DNA of 64,000 nucleotides, taken from NCBI GenBank assembly GCA_025267735.1, contig CM046303.1, positions 57,057,403-57,121,402 of the forward strand. The letters run 5' to 3'. Below are positions 27,401-35,499 of the stretch, piece by piece. Position 1 is the first letter of the stretch. The number at the start of each line of letters is the position of its first letter. The translations under genes and the position numbers were made by a program. The notes under the pieces are model-generated. The model was not told the DNA's origin and searched no databases. It saw nothing but the letters and a program-made list of their open reading frames with translations. This DNA comes from Mactra quadrangularis (Eukaryota; Mollusca; Bivalvia; Venerida; Mactridae).

Positions 27401-28252
27401 AATAGTAATTACGTGTATTTAAAGGATAAAAGTTCTAGAAAAGTTTGCATTTGAGATGTTTCCGAATACTGTTCAAAATATTCCATTCGGCTCATCGAAC
27501 TTTTCCCGCTTGTCTATCCTCCCAACTTCTCCCTCACATCACTGCACTTCTCCCTGAATTACTGGGAGGGAGAAGTCACTTCTCCCTAACTTTGGAACCC
27601 AGGCTCATCCCTGTATAATTTGCGCAATTTTCGGCACATACGTGTGAAAATTCCTCTCTCAATATCTTATCAATCATAAACAAATCTGTAAAATTCCATA
27701 AAAATAATCAACAGAACGAACTGTATTGTCATCTTTTACAAATAAATAGTGTTATTATTAATAATTTAGTATTCTTTTTGTAAAGAAATCGTCTGTAAAC
27801 ATAAATGTATATATAGTTAAGCCAAAAGCTCTTAAATTCTTGTCTAATATTCATGACTTATGCCGAAACCTATCAACTTTAGATTTGTTATTCGGGCGAG
27901 TAAAAATTAATCTGGGCCACCTACTTTTGCAAAGTTACTGGCCCGAATGGTGAGTAAATTCAAAATGTCAATTTCGAAGACTGCAAGCTTAATATAATAA
28001 ATATTAATAAGAAGAAACTCCTTTGTTATATCTTCCACACAAGTATTATAACAATAACAATTTTGTCAAAAAGATAACCCATTTGTCAAACTAAATAATG
28101 TATGACTGTTTAAGGTACGAATGACTCAGGGTACGAATAAGCGAACTTTTTACCTTTGCATTTTGAGAGATATTGTCATCTTTCACTAAGTCTAAGAATG
28201 CAGCTGCTTTCCGTTTCTTCGATTCAAGCCGTGCCATACTTTTCTTGGACAT
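6347..28252 (-). CDS. REXO5: REXO5-like DEDDh RNA exonuclease, 14 coding exons
   Basis: Complete gene. CDS = complement of 6347..6487, 7501..7697, 12579..13100, 13540..13631, 14664..14764, 15379..15517, 16322..16440, 17290..17381, 18657..18992, 20188..20290, 21823..21949, 22695..22855, 25057..25182, 28154..28252. Every intron is GT-AG, all phases agree, and the 2355 nt encode 784 residues. An N-terminal basic patch (KKRK, residues 12-15) may be a nuclear signal. Residues ~110-170 match the conserved REXO5 N-terminal region. The exonuclease domain is ~340-500, with catalytic D345 and E347 (VDCEM), D429 (GHSICGD), and H479/D484 (GHSSVED); DEDDh enzymes trim RNA 3' ends with two metal ions. Residues ~510-640 are Ser/Asp/Thr/Asn-rich. 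The last exon matches the vertebrate REXO5 C-terminus. The two RRMs of human REXO5 are not found. Start: ATG at 28250-28252 opens the frame. A REXO1-type identity is less likely because the N- and C-terminal blocks also match REXO5. Confidence 0.92.
6610..6800 (-). mobile_element. tRNA-derived SINE, family 3
   Basis: In reverse, the B-box region reads GGTCCCAGGTTCAAACCCC. It is followed by TTCTTGAGCAAGAAATTTACC and GAGGAATCGCTTG. Related copies are at 21530-21745 (+) and 39060-39195 (-), with a partial copy at 15600-15720. It lies in REXO5 intron 13. Confidence 0.75.
7501..7697 (-). CDS. REXO5: REXO5-like exon 13
   Basis: Acceptor TCAATTTCAG, donor GTTAGT, entry phase 1 and exit phase 0. It encodes GYVIDNNDSVKLYPKSLPVI and DGSFCFTHLYGYSKHLSEST. 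The phase match with exon 12 supports inclusion; similarity to the human pre-RRM segment is weak. The preceding intron is 4.9 kb and full of repeats. Confidence 0.7.
8293..8555. mobile_element. mariner-like MITE
   Basis: About 263 bp with inverted ends ACTGGGGTCCAAAAGTTTCT and its complement AGAAACTTTTGGACCCCAGT, flanked by TA on both sides. The AT-rich interior has no transposase. A 64-codon plus-strand ORF here is an artefact of the element. It lies in REXO5 intron 12. Confidence 0.75.
9262..11586. mobile_element. Foldback DNA transposon with ~345-bp terminal inverted repeats
   Basis: The ends CAGTAGGGAATACTTCCCG and CGGGAAGTATTCCCTACTG are inverted. The arms (9262-9605 and about 11240-11586) stay nearly identical for ~345 bp. 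The 5-bp duplication TTCAA flanks both sides, and uninterrupted copies of the host repeat read AGTTCAAGGGG, confirming the insertion site. Each arm carries a ladder of palindromes: CTTCCCGATCGGGAAG (perfect), CTTCCCGATCGGGCAGC, GCTTCC-GATC-GGAAGC and a TTTCC-GTTC-GGAAA type. The centre has no transposase ORF and contains a later SINE at 9893-10140. The superfamily is unassigned. Confidence 0.85.
9893..10140 (-). mobile_element. SINE, family 2, nested in the foldback element
   Basis: The reverse-oriented tail GGGTTTAACACTGTAACAGC is followed by GAGGGAGAATAGTCATAGAA and TTTCATGACTAAGCTCCTGG, the family 2 order. The tRNA-like head is diverged (CAGTAGATTAGTATGCTACC). Confidence 0.75.
12003..12500 (-). 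mobile_element. 5'-truncated LINE, RT C-terminus and 3' UTR
   Basis: The minus frame over 12270-12500 encodes ILVYKSLNNNAPDYLNNKL and FFRKSLAYSGSVIWNEIP, the conserved tail after the reverse transcriptase domain of CR1/L2-like elements. The 3' end reads AAATAAAGTCTTTATTATT. Matching 3' ends occur at 36218-36292 and 50443-50640. Only ~0.5 kb of the element is present. It lies in REXO5 intron 12, close to exon 12. Confidence 0.8.
12579..13100 (-). CDS. REXO5: REXO5-like exon 12: acidic/Ser-rich linker
   Basis: Acceptor GACTTTAG, donor GTAAGC, 522 bp. After DILMSGDCLDEITDDTEQ comes ~120 residues dominated by Ser, Asp, Thr, Asn and Glu, then a basic segment KRRKLFFHKEAGKFIENFIV. The low-complexity part lies where human REXO5 begins its pre-RRM region. 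No RNP1 or RNP2 motif is visible. Confidence 0.85.
13540..13631 (-). CDS. REXO5: REXO5-like exon 11: Exo III motif
   Basis: Acceptor TACTTTCAG, donor GTAAGT. It encodes RDIQTDDKAGHSSVEDAQAT and MELALLKLRN. H479 and D484 complete the DEDDh catalytic set. Confidence 0.93.
14002..14229. mobile_element. Short TIR element (MITE), ~228 bp
   Basis: The inverted ends ATACCCCCGC and GCGGGGGTAT are perfect over 10 bp. The interior has the GGACGGACGGACGCA motif near one end, in a body of the type common in bivalve repeats. The ORFs overlapping it are not genes. It lies in REXO5 intron 10. Confidence 0.6.
14664..14764 (-). CDS. REXO5: REXO5-like exon 10
   Basis: Acceptor TTATTACAG, donor GTAAAT, exit phase 2. 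It encodes LFHPYVIDTSVIYNMTGKRR and a Lys-rich LKRLTSMFL helix. HPYVIDTS is strongly conserved in REXO family enzymes. Confidence 0.93.
15379..15517 (-). CDS. REXO5: REXO5-like exon 9: Exo II motif
   Basis: Acceptor AATGTATAG, donor GTATGA. It encodes FSGITKEILDPVQTRVEDIQ and then LPSDAILVGHSICGDLSSMK. D429 is the Exo II ligand. Confidence 0.94.
15600..15720 (-). mobile_element. SINE fragment, family 3
   Basis: TTTCTTGCTCAAGGAAACAA and a weak B-box complement GGGATTTGAACCAATG match the family at 6610-6800 and 39060-39195. Truncated and diverged. Intron 8 of the REXO5-like gene. Confidence 0.5.
16322..16440 (-). CDS. REXO5: REXO5-like exon 8
   Basis: Acceptor TATTTATAG, donor GTAAGT, exit phase 2. 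It encodes MMDLARVSIVDENLEPVLDM and YVKPWAPVINYVT, the beta-strand region after Exo I, with the typical pattern of R(V/I)S(I/L)V then VKP. Confidence 0.92.
16540..16832 (-). mobile_element. Full-length SINE, family 2
   Basis: Reverse orientation. The tail GGGTTTAACACCGTAACAAC comes first on the plus strand, then GGAAAGGCTAAATCTCTG and GGTAGGAGGGAGAATGGCC, and finally the tRNA-like head with B-box complement TCGAACCCACGACC and ACCAACTGAGCTAGCCGGG. Intron 7 of the REXO5-like gene. Confidence 0.85.
16995..17215 (-). mobile_element. SINE fragment, family 2
   Basis: Shares GGTCAACCTACTCATC, GGAAAGGCC, GCAGGAGGAAGAATGACCAT and TTCATGACCAAGCTCCATG with 16540-16832. The B-box region is diverged and the 3' tail is absent. 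It ends 75 bp from exon 7. Confidence 0.75.
17290..17381 (-). CDS. REXO5: REXO5-like exon 7: first catalytic motif
   Basis: Acceptor TTTATCTAG, donor GTAAGA. It encodes KYKDFVFSKHKYTKVSSTSP followed by MYAVDCEM. D345 and E347 of VDCEM are the Exo I metal ligands of the DEDDh fold. Confidence 0.93.
17654..17834. mobile_element. MITE with 23-bp inverted ends
   Basis: 181 bp. The ends TATGGTGGCCGATTTATGCC and GGCATAAATCAGCCACCATA are inverted with one mismatch. The interior is AT-rich with no transposase. Intron 6 of the REXO5-like gene. Confidence 0.7.
18175..18262. repeat. 44-bp tandem duplication
   Basis: Two adjacent identical copies beginning CTTCCTGGTCTCCAGTACTT and ending ACATAGTTTCGTTC. 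Perfect identity suggests a recent slippage or unequal-exchange event in intron 6. Confidence 0.85.
18657..18992 (-). CDS. REXO5: REXO5-like exon 6
   Basis: Acceptor ATATTTACAG, donor GTAGGT, 336 bp. It encodes a basic, probably disordered linker (KRKMIDSPNKDSVSKRSRKD) and then YDRQWLLLNGAQMLYENIPT, which aligns with the REXO5 segment LTKEEMRTFHFP just before the nuclease domain. Confidence 0.87.
20188..20290 (-). CDS. REXO5: REXO5-like exon 5
   Basis: Acceptor TATTTTACAG, donor GTAACT, exit phase 1. It encodes KLELISPVQYGSSVREDIMN and aligns with the human IIQKYGSKKVG stretch. A MITE begins 43 bp upstream of this acceptor. Confidence 0.85.
20333..20720. mobile_element. MITE with 28-bp inverted ends and TA flanks
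   Basis: 388 bp. The ends TATAGTCCAACAGAATTAAC and GTTAATTCTGTTGGACTATA are perfectly inverted over about 28 bp, with TA at the borders as in Tc1/mariner or Harbinger-type insertions. It has no ORF. It lies in intron 4, only 43 bp from the exon 5 acceptor. Confidence 0.75.
20752..20874. repeat. Palindromic repeat (ACTGTCAGTGG family)
   Basis: The left arm CAACTGTCAGTGG then ACTCCGCTGATTTAAATACT is mirrored by AGTATTTAAATCAGCGGAGT then CCACTGACAGTTG. Half-copies occur at ~2065 and ~40255-40315, so this is a dispersed foldback family. Confidence 0.7.
21530..21745 (+). mobile_element. SINE, family 3, plus orientation
   Basis: tRNA-like head GCAGTGGTTAAGTGGTAGGA with B-box-like CCAGGTTGGATCCCC, then TTCCTTAAGCAAGAAAATT and GTGAGGAATCGCTTACC. 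It is the complement-order counterpart of 6610-6800. Intron 4 of the REXO5-like gene. Confidence 0.75.
21823..21949 (-). CDS. REXO5: REXO5-like exon 4
   Basis: Acceptor ATTTTACAG, donor GTAAGT. It encodes WCRLLRYGKINKVVTVVLDG and then FTKYPESLPTLTQAF, matching the REXO5 region read from memory as WCQLF...LNNVVVFVLQG. Confidence 0.92.
22695..22855 (-). CDS. REXO5: REXO5-like exon 3
   Basis: Acceptor ATCTTGCAG, donor GTATTT, exit phase 2. It encodes PPPLFMADIQHLLLYALQGK, which aligns with the conserved REXO5 N-terminal segment just before the W-C-x-L motif. Confidence 0.9.
22978..24475. mobile_element. hAT-type transposon remnant with 8-bp target duplication
   Basis: 1498 bp. The ends TAGGGCTCTA and TAGAGCCCTA are perfect inverted repeats, flanked by a perfect 8-bp duplication GCTCCAAG at 22970-22977 and 24476-24483. 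A CGATA-rich subterminal region lies at both ends. The minus strand over about 23300-23470 encodes KCLSKGRNTTNLAVYV and, in another frame, ECIICCK. Together these resemble a broken BED zinc finger of a hAT transposase (weak). It also holds a ~25-bp hairpin around CCCAGAGG/CCTCTGGG at 23225-23295. Intron 2 of the REXO5-like gene. Confidence 0.85.
25057..25182 (-). CDS. REXO5: REXO5-like exon 2 (residues 34-75)
   Basis: The acceptor TTTATTCAG leads into VLKESGVAEKPPLVYGKKEK and the donor is GTATGT. Exactly 42 codons, phase 0 on both sides. Lys/Glu-rich and probably disordered. Confidence 0.85.
25250..25330 (-). mobile_element. tRNA-like SINE head fragment
   Basis: ACTTGGAATTGAACCTGGTT is a B-box complement, followed by AGATACTCAACCATGAGG, which matches an A-box-like tRNA half in reverse. 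Short and diverged. Intron 1 of the REXO5-like gene. Not a functional tRNA gene. Confidence 0.45.
25412..27984. mobile_element. Large TIR element filling REXO5 intron 1
   Basis: The ends CAGTCTTCGAAATT and AATTTCGAAGACTG are inverted and flanked by CAAGCT on both sides (6 bp). Subterminal GGGCGAGTAAAA motifs recur at both ends (25437-25515 and 27893-27960). There is no intact transposase. A second element (26216-27613) is nested inside. hAT-like by end sequence, although the flanking duplication is shorter than the usual 8 bp. Confidence 0.65.
26216..27613. mobile_element. Nested TIR element, ends CAGGGATGAGCC
   Basis: CAGGGATGAGCC at the left and GGCTCATCCCTG at the right are perfect inverted ends, about 1.4 kb apart. 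A pyrimidine-rich block with repeated CTTCTCCCT lies near the right end (27500-27600). No clear target duplication and no transposase ORF. It sits inside the element at 25412-27984. Confidence 0.55.
28154..28252 (-). CDS. REXO5: REXO5-like exon 1 (residues 1-33)
   Basis: Starts MSKKSMARLESKKRKAAAF, a basic N-terminus with a candidate nuclear signal. It ends AATGCAAAG before the donor GTAAAA, phase 0. No upstream in-frame ATG was used, and the 5' UTR and promoter could not be delimited. Confidence 0.85.
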
Positions 28253-29412
28253 TTTCACTGTTAAGTGTTCACAATATCGATACTAAACAGTTGTAAACAT
28301 TACACATGTGCTGAAGGCGTTAAATTACAACGCTTAGCGAATTATTTCCATTTTCCTATGCCATACTGCCAACTCTATTATATATATTATACGCGCGATC
28401 TTTTTGTCTTATCATTTCTTGCGATATCCTATAAAATATATACAAAGTACAAATGCAATATATAACAATAATAAAAGTCAACAAAATATGAAATAAAATT
28501 AATTCTTTTATAGTAAAGAAAAGATGCATAAAGTTGTGTTTAGCCAGGGACGAATCCAGATTTTTTTCTAAGGGGGGGGAGGAATCTAAAATTGTTCTAG
28601 GGTGATCCAAACGTTTGAACCACAACCACATCATACACCATTCTGTACACAAAGGGTCTGAGTGATATCTTCACCGTCTATTTATAGAATGCATCATACA
28701 CTGTTTCCAGAATAATGCACCATATTAATAATAAACCTAGATAACCATTAGATCTATGCACAAAAATGCGAGCAAAGCAAGACCGAGAAAAACCGCTTCA
28801 TGCTGCCAGGTTGTTTTTTAATTCCTAATGCTAATTAAAAATGGTTAAAAAAATACACTCATGGTCGGGTACATTTTTAGAATTCCGGGGGGTCCGGATG
28901 CCCATGACCCCCTGCTAGATCCGCATATGTATTTAGCAAACTTACACTATAATGAGTAAGGTATAAATTTAAAACACTAGTAAATGCAGCATCACAGTTC
29001 AGTCCATTAAGTCCTAAGACATTTGGTAACCACCAAATTAGAGACTTATCCAAATAATCACAAAACAGCTACTTTTGATCAACTGTTCATTAAGGAGCCT
29101 ATATATGGGTTCCACTTGATGATGTGTACATGTACATGTACATGTACAAATATGAATATTTTGTATCGATTTTTAAACAGTATAATTAATGAGTTTGTAG
29201 TGAACGGAATTTAAATTTTCTTTTAAAACACATGTACTGAGTAGCTAACAGTTTAATACCAATACATTGTATAACAGAATTAATGTCACCATTATACAAA
29301 ATTGCACTTTCGACATAACATAAGGGCGATAACCCCTGATACTTGCACAGTGTATAATCAGATCATCGACATTGTCGCCCCTGATTTCCACGTTCGCAGC
29401 ATAGTCAGATTA
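28253..29412. other. Region upstream of the REXO5-like gene
   Basis: Expected to hold the promoter and 5' UTR. I see no TATA box or CpG-rich island that I would commit to. It includes a low-complexity (GTACAT)n run at 29126-29150 and a G-rich tract at 28571-28583. No convincing exon. Confidence 0.4.
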
Positions 29413-31140
29413 AAAACTAAACTAAACTATTTTATTTAATGAAACGCCTATTTCTATTAAAATATTCAGTGGCGTTTTACAGTAAAACAATAAATAGACA
29501 TAGAAATGAATAACAGTAAAATAATATGTACAAGTATAAAACATATGTAAAATGAATGTCTTAGACAACATAATAAAATTACAAGTACATAATCAATGAT
29601 GTTAAAAATATTATAAGATATTTCTGCAAGTTTATACATGTTTATCTAGGTAAAAACTAATACTAAAATGATAAGAACCCTATTGTGTCACAGTATTTAA
29701 TTTAACAATCAATTTTCTGTTTAAAACAGTGAATAAAAGTCACTAAAATAATAAGTTTTGACATTTTTCTTAAAAACCTCTAAGGAAGGTGACTGACGTA
29801 TATACAGTGGTAATTTATTCCACAGAGTTGGACCCACAGTACTAAAACTCCTATCATTAAAAGTTTTCCGTTTGTTAAAAGGAACAGCAAAGCAATATTC
29901 TATATTGTTAACAGATCTAAGATTTGTTCTTTTTGGCACAGGTTTGTGTAAAAGTTCCAATAAATAATAAGGCGCTTTTCCAACGAAACAGTTAAACATT
30001 GTGCACAGTAATTTGAAATTAATTCTGGCTTTGATGGGCAACCAATGTAATTCAAAGAGCGAATCTTTGGAACTGTCATATTTTCCATATTTTGGATACG
30101 CTGTATTTTCTGTATGTCACATTTTGAAATACCAAACAGAATGGCGTTGCAATAGTCTAAATGTGAGATCACTAATGAAAGAACTAAAATTTTAGTAGCT
30201 TCCTGGGTAAGATATTTCCGAATATTTTTAATTCTTAAATAGTTTAACATAGCACTCCTACATTTGTTTTTAACATGTGTTGTAAATTTTAGGTATTGAT
30301 CTAAATATGCACCTAAATATCTTATAACATTGACACTTGGAATAACATCACTAGCAATGACAATCTCTCTAGTGGAGCATTTACTAAGTTGAGTTTTACT
30401 GCCAAACGTAATAAAGTCTGTCTTAGTAGTGTTCATTTTGCGTTTATTAGAGTTCATCCAGTCATTAATAGATAGGGCCCATTCCTCCAGTTGTGAAATT
30501 GCATTTTGTTCGTTTGTCACAGACGTTGGTTGAAATCGTTTACCAGCTATGTGGTCATCCGCAAAGCCATAGACAGATATGGTTGGTGGAATCACATCAA
30601 ACAGTGTTCCAGCGTACGTGAGGTAAAGTCATGGACCAAGGCAGCTGCCCTGTGGCACACTACATTCCAGAGATCGGGCAGTGGATAGAGTAGAATTAAT
30701 ACTAACGCGACAACTACGAGGTCGCAGATAAGAGTTAATCCATGACAACGCTATACTATTTACTCCGTACTGACTTTGTAATACGTCCAGTAGAATACTG
30801 TGGTCTACGGTATCAAAGGCGGCACTAAGATCGATTGCAATTAATGCCGTTACCTCTTGATTTTCCATGCCATCTAGAAGGTCATTGACTAGTCTCAGCA
30901 ACGCTGTTTCACAAGAATGGTACCGTCTATACGCGGATTGATTTTTTGGTAGTAAACTGTGGTTATTAACATGGCTATTGAGTCTGAAAAGAACAGCTTT
31001 TTCTATTACCTTGGAGAGAAATGACAAGTTACTCACAGGTCTGTAGTTTGACAACTGTAACTCTAACCCAGATTTTTTAGCAAAGGTCTTACAATAGCAT
31101 CTTTCCATTGTGTTGGGAACACACCACATGAGCTAGGTGA
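29413..31140 (-). pseudogene. Decayed CR1/L2-like LINE, reverse transcriptase fragment
   Basis: Minus-strand remains of a non-LTR retrotransposon in three frames. 30629-31129 has LSNYRPVSNLSFLSKVIEKA, NQSAYRRYHSCETALLRLV, DLSAAFDTVDHSILLDVL and SVPQGSCLGP. 29900-30595 has the FADD box (usually YADD) and VIRYLGAYLDQYLKFTTHV. 29721-30041 has PIKARINFKLL and NDRSFSTVGPTLWNKLPLYI. At least two frameshifts separate them, and a further shift at the 5' end. The endonuclease and ORF1 are missing. The 3' end (29413-29470) reads as a LINE tail. It cannot encode an active enzyme as it stands. Confidence 0.88.
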
Positions 31141-33200
31141 TGGTTGTCTGCGCCTGTTTCACCTATACTGAGACAAAACAAAGTCTTATCAATATCTCTG
31201 AACTATCCATTATTACTAATCGCTATCCCTTTCCAGCACTTAAAATGTATTTCAGCCCATATATGGTCCAATAGCACGATATTTCTCCAGCATATTATGG
31301 ACACATTTTCACCCTTAAATACGTTGACTCTGTTTTACGGAGCTGATGTGCATCTTTGTGTTCAACATTTATATAAGCCTGAGTGGGTTTTGTTGGTCAA
31401 GTCCACACGGGGCAATGAGTGTCAAAATTTGAAGCAGTAGTGTACGATCTACTAGTAGGGTTAAAGTTCAAAATTTCAAAAATCCTGAAATCCCGAATTT
31501 TAATGATTTTAGCAGCTTTTTACATAGGAACAGAACCCTTTTGCAGTACTAAAAAAAAACCTTTTACCACTTTGAAATCATTCGTTTGTTCTTTCATTAA
31601 CAGCAGTAGGACCCAAACCTATATACCATGTTATGTCACGGCTGAAAAACATATCACTGTTTTATTTCACACTTTTTTCAATCAAAGCAACATAGCTCAT
31701 GCTCGAATTTAATCACATTAAATACAAAATGTAAGTAGATGGGCTTTATTTTATATCCTTAACTTTTTTTCATATATTTTAAGTCTGTGACATTAACTTA
31801 ACTATAATTATAAATGATAATTTATCATTATTTCTCGTTTAAATTCAGAAAATTTTAAGTTTATGAAACAGGGAGTATTCTTCATCTCAATAGGTTTTGT
31901 ATTGTACAATTTATTACATATTTTCATGGGTTATGGAATTCACATTTGTTAAATACAAAACTAAGTGGTAATAGATACAATGAATTCTATTGTTCTGTAT
32001 GAAGTAAGTAGTAATTTAGTTGTAATTAAATCGTGTTTATTTCACCACGTTCTTTCGCCACATATGATGCTTTATAAAGATTGCTACATTTAGAAACAAT
32101 GATGTAATTAAAATTATACAAGAAGGCTCTGGGGAACCTATACTGCTTACCTGAAAACTATATCTGAAACAAGATTTTCTAATTCTTTTATATTTATTGT
32201 ATGAAACCGACAACCCATAGAGCGGGGTCAATTTTAACCCCATAATAAAATGGAACACTTTTTGTAGTTTGTACAGAACCTTAAAGTGATGCTTCAACGC
32301 ACACATACCAGCTCTCGGCCTAGCAACTTTTGAAAAGGTAATTCAAAGTTTTCTTTTCCGTTGCCATATATACCATAGTATACATACCATAAAATGGATT
32401 TTTAATTAACAACTGTATTTTAAGCTTGTCACCAGAAATACTTAATGGTCAAGTTTGTGGCAACATTGTCCCTAGAGTTAAGAAGGAGATGTTGTTCAAA
32501 TCAAAATGTTGACACATGACGATCAAAGTACGAATCTATCACCAACTATAACAAGATCATAAATATTAACGCAAACTTGATAATTGCAGCCAGATTGGTA
32601 AGGGCGTCATGCAAACTCTTTGGAAAGAAAGAAGAACCTACGATTCATACTCTCAGTTCGACCATTCCAATATCAATAGTTCACTTGCAGTACTTCATGC
32701 TCAGGTGAGCTAGAACAATAAACATCTGGCTTGTAAGTCTCCAATTGTTATGGTATATAATATATTGAGACTCCCAGGTGTGGTTAAACCACGTTAATTA
32801 TATTCACACTAACTGATAAACTTTCTCTCACCTGTGTTCTTAAATTTGCAGATAAAGAAAGAGAGACAGAAATTCCATATACCAGTTCTCAAATAATTCA
32901 TAATACTTTACAATTATTAATCCTCTCTAATTTGTGTTAATCTTTATTAACTTAGATTGTAAAGTTTATTGTTAAGACTTAAACGAGTTAACCTATTTAC
33001 TTTTTTGCTCTAAGGTCATTTATATATCGTACTCGAACAAAACTTTCAACTTTAAACAGTCGTATCCTGGCTGAAATCTCTTGATTTGATACAAAAGCGA
33101 ATACATGTATAGCGCTTTGATTTGAGGGAAGTCAAAAAAAAGAAATATGAATACATTAAAGCAACTGATTATTTTGACGTAGAGTGTTTAGCACTATCTT
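31141..33200. other. Intergenic, no supported gene
   Basis: AT-rich, with only short ORFs. A minus-strand ORF around 32150-32306 ends at a good donor (TTTTCAG then GTAAGC at 32150), but I see no acceptor or homology that would make it an exon. Confidence 0.4.
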
Positions 33201-33524
33201 GACTTAAACATGAGTACACTTGTACTCTTCATTACCTTGACCTAAACACAAGTGCACTTGTACTCATAATTAATTTATTTTGACCTAAACATAAGAACAC
33301 TTGTACTCATAATTAATTTATTTTGACATAAACATGAGTACACTTGTACTCATCATTATTTTGACCTAAACATAAGTACACTTGTACTCATCATTATTTT
33401 GACCTAAACACGAGTGCACTTGTACTCATAATTAATTTATTTTGACCTAAACATAAGTACTCTTGTACTTATCATTATTTTGACCTAAACACGAGTGCAC
33501 TTGTACTCATCATTATTTTGACCT
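33201..33524. repeat. Minisatellite, about eight ~37-47 bp units
   Basis: Units read TTGACCTAAACATAAGTACA then CTTGTACTCATCATTATT, with or without an extra AATTAATTTA block, which gives two unit lengths. Most units contain the near-palindrome GAGTACACTTGTACTC or its GAGTGCACTTGTACTC variant. Confidence 0.85.
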
Positions 33525-33650
33525 TTGAGGGGTCATAGTTTTTATTCCCATACGAGGCATACTTTTGTGGAGCTTAGTCATGAAATAATTTATACGGCCA
33601 TTATTCCTCCTACCACTGATTATAAATCAAGCAGTTGTCTTTCTTTAAGT
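33525..33650 (+). mobile_element. SINE fragment, family 2, plus orientation
   Basis: GAGGCATACTTTTGTGGAGC then TTAGTCATGAAATAATTT and GGCCATTATTCCTCCTACCA is the complement of the body seen at 16690-16770. It directly abuts the minisatellite. Head and tail are missing. Confidence 0.65.
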
Positions 33651-34114
33651 GACGTAACAATGACCCACATGTATATATAATTATTATAAGTCATTGTATT
33701 CGTATATACTTGACCTAAAATCCTGTTACAAAATTAATACCAGACGGTCTAAGTGTCAACACTAAATCGTATCTATCAATATTATGTCCCGCAGACATTT
33801 TTGCCTTGACGTACACTTTGATTTTATACTTCTGTCCGACGATTTAAATGGATACTTATTTATAATTCCATAATTTCATACTTATTGAAAAATAATATTA
33901 AACTTGACCCCGGATGTTTGTATTTAACATTACGCTTTAAAATTTAAAGAAAATAAATGTTTGCGTCATACATATTTTATTTTTCTTTTGTTTAATAAAC
34001 CTGCGCACCCATGAGATTATCCCATAGGATAAAACTACTGACATGTGTTAATAGACAATTCAACTAAATAATGTCTTAAATTAAATCTTCGAGAAGTTCT
34101 TCTCTTTTATGGGA

Positions 34115-34330
34115 TTCGGTTTAACACCACACCAAAACATTTTTAAATGATATAACGGGGTAAATTAACTTATTCGCCATTCATGGAAGGGTTAAACCTC
34201 TGGATTTAGCTGTTAACCAGTTACTAGACCCATACTTCCACCAGTGGCTGACAACTGTGCCGCATGATTTAGAATCTCTGGTAGGAGGGAAAGTGACCAT
34301 GGAAACTATTTCCACGAACGAATGTCCCGT
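34115..34330 (-). mobile_element. SINE fragment, family 2
   Basis: GGTTTAACACCACACCAAAAC, then GGAAGGGTTAAACCTCTGG, CAGTTACTAGACCCATACTT and GTAGGAGGGAAAGTGACCAT follow the family 2 order in reverse. The tRNA-like head is missing. Confidence 0.65.
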
Positions 34331-35499
34331 TAAGGAGTTTTTTAACTCAATTCAGAACGCCTTATCATAAGGAGCGACATTTTCGTACGAGACTTGCAGG
34401 GGCCTGAAATATCAATATACATACGACATTTTTCATCGTAAATTTCCTTACACTGTATTGTTTATTATCGTGAGATAGTTTTAAATAATGCTGTATAGTT
34501 AAATAGATTGACCTCGATGCACAATACTCTTGAAACTATGCCCATCTCCCCCTCCCCTTGTCACAATGCGAAAGCCACGGTAATTTTAATAAAAGCTTGA
34601 TCTAATCTCATTGATTATCATTTTTTGTAATTTGAGTTTTGTTTAAACTGAATATCATTTTAATATGTTCTGCCCAGACTACACTGACATTAGAAGAAAA
34701 TATTTACCCGATGGAAAATGGGCATGTATCCCTAAATTTATAATACAATGTCCTCAAATAATAAAAATATAGCACCAATTCTGCCAAATTTATTTCTAAA
34801 GGTCTTCAAAAACGTAAAAATCTTTCGGAACATGTAGAATGCTTCATAATACTGGAGAATTAATTATTGTATTAATTTCTCATAAATATCATGTTTATTT
34901 TAGTATGTAGATTCTCTGTATGTATTGTATATTTGTATTTTGTCTTTTGTCTTTGTCATAAAATATCTAGATGTAAATGGCCAAATGCTAAACTTAGCCG
35001 ATAGCTAAATAAATATATATTTTGATGGTAGATGTGCCAATAATTCTAATATATATGTATGTATACATAATGATTATAAAACGAACTAAGCAAATTTGTC
35101 TTCTTACTAGATGGATAACTCTTGCAGATATTTGATTTAAGTCAAAAATCAATGGTAGTCTCTCCTTGAACTTCTCGTATTCATAACATTAGCAGACATG
35201 ATTTTGACAACATCAAATATTTACATAATCCTGTTGTCTAGTTGATACCAACGACATAACTGTCTTAAAACACGTTAGAATTGCTAAATACATGAAATAT
35301 CTCAAATTTGATTGAATTTGTTTGGCAAATAGTTCGTGGCAAATGAAACTAAATTGGTTGAAAGTGGTAAACATACACAGATATATTATTTTTATTCGCA
35401 TGGTAAAGCGACTCTGAAGTAAAAGATGTTTTAGATATAAATGTTATGTATTGTGTTTTCCTCCATATTTTTACGTTTTCAGCCATATTGCTGTGATCT

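Noticed and set aside
32037..32306. 89-codon minus ORF with a good donor at 32150
   Set aside because: No acceptor in a matching place and no recognisable protein family, so not called as an exon.
33201..33524. CRISPR-like array of regularly spaced repeats
   Set aside because: The repeats are directly adjacent, with no unique spacers, and the sequence is eukaryotic.
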